A stretch of DNA of 25,637 nt from positions 1 through 25,637 of IMG/VR virus record IMGVR_UViG_3300025286_000127; one strand, 5' to 3'. A program made the position numbers and the translations under genes. The DNA is from a virus. Positions 21,501 through 25,637 of the stretch are shown here, piece by piece (within the stretch, counting starts at the first letter, position 1; the number at the start of each line of letters is the position of its first letter). The notes under the pieces are model-generated. The model was given only the letters and a program-made list of their open reading frames with translations, was not told the origin of the DNA and made no database searches.

Positions 21501-24500
21501 AAATCCTAAAGGACAAGTTTGGGATAAAGATAAGTCTGCATACGTTTCAGCACAAACATTAGAGACAGTAAGTAAAACAAATAAGGAGTTATATGATGAA
21601 ACTCTACAATCAGGGTTTCTTACATTTTACGAGAATGGACAAAGGAAAATCTATGGTTCTATAGATAGTAGAGGGCATGCTGTGCCTATTGATAAGGCGT
21701 GGTGGGATACGCTTAATGGACGAGCAGGTTTAAATGTACGTAGCGACTTAGAAGTTGAAAATATATTTGCTGCTGCTAATTCATTTTTCAAATCAACTTA
21801 TACCACATTCGATCCTTTATTTATGATAGGCAATGGATTAATTGACCAATTAGTAGTAGGACTTAGATACAGAATATTGCCAACTACTATATGGATGAGG
21901 TTAGCTAAAGATATTACTAATAAGGCTTCACAGGGCGAGATAAGATTTAAAAACCTTATGGAGTTACAAGGAGTTCGTGGTACTTATTACGAGACTGCAA
22001 ATAGACGTATGCGAGCTATGCAGAAAGAAGTTGATCGAATTGGTAAGAAAAATACTGCTTCAAAAAACGCTACTGATGGTGCGGTAGTTATGGACGCTAC
22101 TCAGGTTAGAGCTATCAGTAAAGTAGTTGCAGATTCTGCTGCAAAGAGAATGAAACCATTAGCTAAACTAGGTAATGCAATTAGAACGACAGGAGAAATT
22201 GTTGAACAGACTCCACGATTAATTGTAGGAGAAAGAACCTTTAAAAGACTGGTTGGAAAAGCTGAATGGGATAGGTTAATGAAACTATCCAAGGAAGATT
22301 GGAATAGAGAGGTATATAGTAATTGGAACAATACGGGAAGAGGGTTGGTAGATAGTCCAGAATTAAAACAGGCAGCTATGAACGCAATCGAAGCTACTAT
22401 TAATTTTGGTAGAGGCGGAGATCAGATAAGAAGATGGAATAATTATCTTATGTTTCTTAATGCTTCATTTGAAGGAGCAAAACTACCTTTCCGTATGCTT
22501 GGTATTGACCTTACTCCTACATTTGTTCCGAGAGCAGGAGCAACGGTAGGTGGAAGACAGTTTGGTATTGGTTCATGGCGACCAAAGATGGGTAAACGAA
22601 GAGGTGTTACCGGTACTTACGATGATCCATTAGGAGTATCATTCTTAGATAAGCAAATAGGTCCACGAGGTACAGCCGCAATTACTGTATCAATGGCTAT
22701 GACTACTTATGCAGGATTACACTTAGGTTATAATTTCCAACATGCTGAGTATTGGGATATTCCCATGGATATTAGATATAACAGTTTAGTATTTATGTTA
22801 CCTGCTGAAACTGATGAAGATGGAGTAACTTTAATTGATCCATCTACTGGCAGACCAAAGCCTAGATATATTACTATTCCGCATAGATTAAGAGAATTAT
22901 CATTATTTTTTGGAACTATTACTTATTTATTAGAGTCTTCATTTACAGAACATCCTACGGATTGGGGAGATTTTATAGGACAAGTATGGAATGCATCATC
23001 TCCAGTTAGCGATCTTCCTTTACCACAGGTTGTCTCGCGAGGAGCTGAAGAAATGTTTGGGTATGATTTATATAGAGGACGAGAAATCGAAAATCCTGAA
23101 TATGCACATCTTCCTGTTGATGAAAGACATAATAGCTATACTTCTGAATCAGCAAGAATAATATCTGAGCGATTAGGTAATTCAGACTGGTTGCCTGATA
23201 TTATGAAAAAATCTCCTCAGAGAGTAGAACATCTCTATGAAAATATATTCGGTGGCGTGGGTAAACGAGCTTTAGATTTAACTGATTACGCAATATTACT
23301 TATAGAAGATTTACGTAAAGCTGAAGATAGACCTATGAAAGAACATGTTAAAGAATATAGGAATAACATGACTCAGCTAGAAAGAAGTGAGTTTTTAGCA
23401 TTTTTAGAGCGAGATCAAAGGGAGGCATTTGAGAAGGAATTAAGACGACCTGTTCTTGCCGAAGGTAATATAGTAGACCAAATCTTTGATGCTACTGGGC
23501 TTGGACCTAGATTCTCTCCTAATCGTGGTGGAGGAATTAAAGAGACGCAGATACGTGCAGCGGAAGAAGTTATGCCGAATGTTTCTGCTAAACAATCTGC
23601 TAAACTTGCAACACAATTAAGACAATTCGATACCGAAATGCAAGCATTAGGATATGAAAATGATCAGAAACTTGCTGACTGGGAAGCTAAAGATACTGCA
23701 ACTTTAACTGCTTCAGATTGGAATAAATTATTAAGTCCTACTGACTGGATTAAAAAGAATAGACAAGATTACTTTGCTAAACAAGGTGCATTATTAATTA
23801 GTAGATATCAGAATCCAGAAGCTGTTCAGTGGCAGGATGATGCGACTAAAAGACGTTGGTATGAGGCTTATTATACTGCTGGAGGAACTATGCCCGACTT
23901 GCGTAGTCAGGTAGATGAACTAGTAACTGGTTTTTATAATATTCCATTTCCCGGTGATGATAATGCTAGCCCTACTTTAACTATGGCTGAATCATTTAGA
24001 AATCAGGATGAATATATATTAGCTATGCAGGAACTTGCAGAAACTAATGGTGAACCTGAAGTATATAACGAGTTCATAAGATCATTAGATAAGAAGTTAA
24101 GACCAAGAGAAAAAGAATATAAACAGGATATGAGATATCTTAGTGAATGGTATGATGCAGGTAGCACTTTAGATAGTTTGCTTGGTGCTGGAGCGTCTAC
24201 TGAATATCCTGAACTTGAATTAAAATGGCAATCATATCTCGCGGCAGATAGTGCAACAAAAAATCATATACGATCTCAGGATACTCAAATAAATAATTTA
24301 GTTAATAGACGGATAAATCAAAGAAAAATAATAGTAAGAAAAAGCTGGAATACAGAAAGATACCCTCGTATGGATTTCTTACTTGCGTATTGGAGAGGTG
24401 GGAATTACACTCCAATATCCCCATTAGGTATAAATGTAAAGTCTAAGTTATATGGAGGTTCTGGTTTAGAAGCAGGGGAAATGGAACAGTATAGAAATCC

Positions 24501-24525
24501 TCCACTTGGAGTTGGCGTTGACTAA
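18568..24525 (+). CDS. Giant (1985-residue) virion protein with polyvalent-protein motifs
   Basis: This is the largest gene in the window. Residues 1-300 are helix-rich with a Pro/Gly opening, 300-900 hold several basic helical segments, and 900-1070 look enzymatic or adaptor-like but unassigned. From about 1070 the signatures are FDPLFMIGNGLID (1081-1092), NFGRGGD (1279-1285) and FLNASFEG (1296-1303), then a hydrophobic stretch at about 1367-1389. I know this order (NPLF...N..D, then F.R.G, then FFNAS.QG) from the very large 'polyvalent' proteins of phages and conjugative elements, which enter the host with the DNA. The C-terminal 500 residues are charged and helical. It could be an ejected internal protein that protects or guides the incoming genome. 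No lytic transglycosylase motif was seen. Confidence 0.6.
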   Translation: MMQQPISPEEIARQAINPDPTIWDKYLIPAFEGITNAPVIGPALRGIGQGLEWLQEEVINPPVTEMLQYLPVGWETTATPPEDFGIAPWNEAWWKLKSGNPTLDLDAFTKFVPDEETGGTKRQLVPSAILDAILAPTIGAAQSWFKGPTPTPGTERARELNEAILALEAQTGNDATDKQRMALLKEIQQLPPFLRGAAEDLPYWFVPSAKATQIGLRASRVGKTMKALEKVSPPTSKAVSEVLEGAAKTLEPLKRVEDLTEAAVKKAVSPIGKVLPRGFVKLDHQGRIKLYKQLAEDENELLDQGHRYIDEKDNIEKLLTAQHSLDSLNEMVKETLGIREKLYEIRPTRRGERIFRNKTPIPQNVAVRWQKDITGEDSVLTTASNRLRSMKPRDVPELSYTNRQGKTITAKKLVEEARKDFQTGFHLAGNDPDRFTVRWGARGNIISRKKTIVPDERFETRRISAKTGEPIKGRVIDFEDHPWFSRPFDTKETISLSRVKKANPENKPADKLDEYKVGNTVEIQEKLGLQLSNKQQEKYNELLEDYLETAEGYNSEAAAHYRLELDRLNSHAGDAVESQTSFLDIELNRPIRADGFVNEQWGSAFTRLDELSAPRMKGWAANLHKARQRKLEDGIDWTVQDRVYPIERYATSEAAIDMHRLAKSKPYIIKDFTGKSRQINELGPQSELANRIVDYLSPGSSDWFIKNLFRFHDSSTALRVLQDDYFRSIDPQAAFKAGSHRDVLAGVMLASGAPLRGFTKYEEFMKGVVLRQLVEADNVTEWDVEKLLLKRHFDEIHNATGGVRNKDKMPRVWNKEKEEFVEGNEYLGWEKEVQEKLSESDWAIANNIAEEVRDQYRKFLDDDVAEGIITAKFRDELNDEYKWYNPIDILDYHEKDATIFARGTMSVRSTGIMKLSRDADISDLAMSPPIGEVLAKRFVVHELRIHRNRTTKAFAQLAGRSKIGIVDVTNKLVKQKHVNPKGQVWDKDKSAYVSAQTLETVSKTNKELYDETLQSGFLTFYENGQRKIYGSIDSRGHAVPIDKAWWDTLNGRAGLNVRSDLEVENIFAAANSFFKSTYTTFDPLFMIGNGLIDQLVVGLRYRILPTTIWMRLAKDITNKASQGEIRFKNLMELQGVRGTYYETANRRMRAMQKEVDRIGKKNTASKNATDGAVVMDATQVRAISKVVADSAAKRMKPLAKLGNAIRTTGEIVEQTPRLIVGERTFKRLVGKAEWDRLMKLSKEDWNREVYSNWNNTGRGLVDSPELKQAAMNAIEATINFGRGGDQIRRWNNYLMFLNASFEGAKLPFRMLGIDLTPTFVPRAGATVGGRQFGIGSWRPKMGKRRGVTGTYDDPLGVSFLDKQIGPRGTAAITVSMAMTTYAGLHLGYNFQHAEYWDIPMDIRYNSLVFMLPAETDEDGVTLIDPSTGRPKPRYITIPHRLRELSLFFGTITYLLESSFTEHPTDWGDFIGQVWNASSPVSDLPLPQVVSRGAEEMFGYDLYRGREIENPEYAHLPVDERHNSYTSESARIISERLGNSDWLPDIMKKSPQRVEHLYENIFGGVGKRALDLTDYAILLIEDLRKAEDRPMKEHVKEYRNNMTQLERSEFLAFLERDQREAFEKELRRPVLAEGNIVDQIFDATGLGPRFSPNRGGGIKETQIRAAEEVMPNVSAKQSAKLATQLRQFDTEMQALGYENDQKLADWEAKDTATLTASDWNKLLSPTDWIKKNRQDYFAKQGALLISRYQNPEAVQWQDDATKRRWYEAYYTAGGTMPDLRSQVDELVTGFYNIPFPGDDNASPTLTMAESFRNQDEYILAMQELAETNGEPEVYNEFIRSLDKKLRPREKEYKQDMRYLSEWYDAGSTLDSLLGAGASTEYPELELKWQSYLAADSATKNHIRSQDTQINNLVNRRINQRKIIVRKSWNTERYPRMDFLLAYWRGGNYTPISPLGINVKSKLYGGSGLEAGEMEQYRNPPLGVGVD

Positions 24526-24531
24526 TGCGGT

Positions 24532-24544
24532 ATACTAATAGTAT
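24532..24544. promoter_or_regulatory. Short palindrome before the scaffold gene
   Basis: ATACTA, one A, TAGTAT is a perfect 6-bp inverted repeat in the 41-nt gap after the giant gene. It contains a -10-like TATACT but no -35 at proper spacing, so it may be an operator or chance. Confidence 0.25.
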
Positions 24545-24566
24545 TTTAAGGTCGAAAGGATAAAGA

Positions 24567-25340
24567 ATGGTAAATCAGACAGAACAACCAACAGAGAATA
24601 CGGATGCAGCGGTAGATACTGGAAATACTACTACGGATATAACTGATGAGTTTGCCGGAGCAGGTACATTTGAAGATGTAACTACCGTTCCAACAGATGA
24701 TACTCCTGCTGAATCTTCAGAAGGAGAGAGTGCTGTAGAGGAACCGGCTCCTGTAGCCGAAGAGGGTACTCCCGCATCTGATACTCAGACAGAGGATAGT
24801 CCTGTTGATATAACTAAGCGTATTGAAGAGTTAGAACAACAGAATCAATACTATCAACAACAACAACAACAATCACAGTTGCAATCACAAGGTACACAAT
24901 ATAAACAACAATTAGAACAACAAGGGTATTTGCCTGAACAGGCAACTCAAATTGCTCAAAGTTGGATGGCTCAACAGAGTCAGGTGGCACAAACACAGCA
25001 GCAGCAGGAACAACAGATTAAGTTCTACCAAGGACAATCTTCCGCTGCTGAACATTTTGCAGATAAGTATAAATTAAATATATCTGATCTTGCAGAATTA
25101 AGAAATAGTCCTGATCCTAAATCAATGGAAGCAGTAGCGAAGCGAATGGCTTCAGATAGAAAAAAGGACGCTAGGATAGCTGAGTTGGAGGCTAAGCTAG
25201 TACCTCAGCAGACTTTTGATGATAGCCAATCGACTCCTGCTGCATCTAATAATGAGGATAGGTTACTTGAGCGGTATAACCAAGGCGACAGGTCGTCTGA
25301 AGCTCAAGCAGCAGCACGAAGGGCTGCTGGGTTAGCATAA
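24567..25340 (+). CDS. Capsid scaffolding protein
   Basis: This 257-residue protein has an acidic Thr/Glu-rich N-terminal third (residues 1-80), a Gln-rich coiled-coil middle (IEELEQQNQYYQQQQQ, with runs of Q over about 85-150), a short ordered part (AAEHFADKYKLNISDLAELR), and a basic helical C-terminus (LLERYNQGD, then AQAAARRAAGLA). Acidic, coiled-coil proteins with a basic tail placed directly before the major capsid gene are typical scaffolds, which guide prohead assembly and then leave. AAAGGA lies 7 nt before the ATG at 24567. The CAA repeats may vary in length. Confidence 0.72.
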   Translation: MVNQTEQPTENTDAAVDTGNTTTDITDEFAGAGTFEDVTTVPTDDTPAESSEGESAVEEPAPVAEEGTPASDTQTEDSPVDITKRIEELEQQNQYYQQQQQQSQLQSQGTQYKQQLEQQGYLPEQATQIAQSWMAQQSQVAQTQQQQEQQIKFYQGQSSAAEHFADKYKLNISDLAELRNSPDPKSMEAVAKRMASDRKKDARIAELEAKLVPQQTFDDSQSTPAASNNEDRLLERYNQGDRSSEAQAAARRAAGLA

Positions 25341-25367
25341 ATTTATATAATATAAGGAGAATTTAAA

Positions 25368-25637
25368 ATGGCACAGACAGCTACAACTGGTAATTTGGAA
25401 AATGCTCAACGCATTATACTTTCATCAGCCAGATATACAGAGGAGCATAATGCTCCAGCACTCGCTCTTATTGAGCAGTTCAAGCTCCCTAAAGGGGCTA
25501 AACAAGTAACCGTTCCCAAAGTCTCTCAGATGACAATGAGCGACTTAACAGACGGTCAGGACATAGTTGACGAAGAAGATATTGGTATGACTACCGTTGA
25601 CCTCACCGCTAGCGAGGTAGGGGCAAAGGTAATTCTT
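25368..25637 (+). CDS. Major capsid protein (partial, N-terminal 90 codons)
   Basis: An ATG at 25368 follows AAGGAGA by about 7 nt, the strongest site in the late region, and the frame is open to the window end. The protein begins MAQTATTGNLENAQRIILSS, then has EQFKLPKGAKQVTVPKVSQM, and the last visible part is TTVDLTASEVGAKVIL. A short N-arm followed by a strand with V-T-V-P-K and a T-x-x-V-x-L-T-x-x-E-x-G-A-K strand is the usual opening of HK97-fold major capsid proteins. Its position after the scaffold supports this. The remainder lies outside the window. Confidence 0.78.
   Translation, partial: MAQTATTGNLENAQRIILSSARYTEEHNAPALALIEQFKLPKGAKQVTVPKVSQMTMSDLTDGQDIVDEEDIGMTTVDLTASEVGAKVIL

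Noticed and set aside
24814-24996. 60-codon - strand frame in the scaffold gene
   Set aside because: It is an antisense shadow of the CAA repeats (poly-Val/Ile) with no ribosome binding site.

Overview
This window is a piece of an AT-rich tailed double-stranded DNA phage genome (Caudoviricetes), either a virion genome or an integrated or metagenomic copy. The evidence is a head-morphogenesis order of small terminase, large terminase, portal, very large internal-type virion proteins, scaffold and major capsid protein, all on the + strand. It is preceded by a dense block of small early-type genes on the - strand. Strong AAGGAG/GAGG ribosome binding sites, ATGA and TAATG overlaps and no introns indicate a bacterial host. 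I cannot name the host, and I see no tRNA, integrase or lysis gene.

Layout: (1) 1-7521, - strand, a compact and partly overlapping operon of DNA-metabolism and regulatory genes. It holds a partial protein resembling the RNA polymerase alpha C-terminal domain, two excisionase-like helix-turn-helix proteins, a staphylococcal-type nuclease, a ParB-like protein, a RecA-like ATPase and a RecB/Cas4-type PD-(D/E)XK nuclease. It also holds a proline-rich protein, zinc-ribbon proteins and several unknowns. A TTGACA-17-TAGGAT promoter lies just in front of its first gene. (2) 7522-7841, a control region with back-to-back promoters, direct repeats and a short hairpin RNA candidate. (3) 7798-10366, six consecutive cassettes of one or two small - strand genes. 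Each cassette is bracketed by its own private pair of 26-35 nt inverted repeats, and neighbouring arms lie head to tail with 0-5 nt between them. (4) 10367-11154, a non-coding divergence region with a - strand promoter feeding the cassettes, iteron-like repeats (candidate origin or operator cluster), AT tracts, a GC-rich hairpin and a - strand intrinsic terminator. (5) 11155-25637, the + strand late region, ending inside the major capsid gene.

The most unusual feature is the cassette array. In all six cassettes the upstream and downstream arms match each other beyond a shared core of about 15 nt, in extensions that the other cassettes do not share. All six carry the same single mismatch at the same core position. 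In the leftward mRNA that mismatch would be a G-U wobble, so each message could close into a panhandle with its start and stop codons beside the stem. Whether the selected molecule is RNA (processing, stability, translation) or DNA (exchange of gene cassettes) cannot be decided from sequence alone.

Other points are a tandem duplication of a two-gene cysteine-rich module in which one gene has decayed to 11 codons, paralogous small proteins in the operon and in a cassette, and a 1985-residue virion protein with motifs I associate with phage polyvalent proteins.
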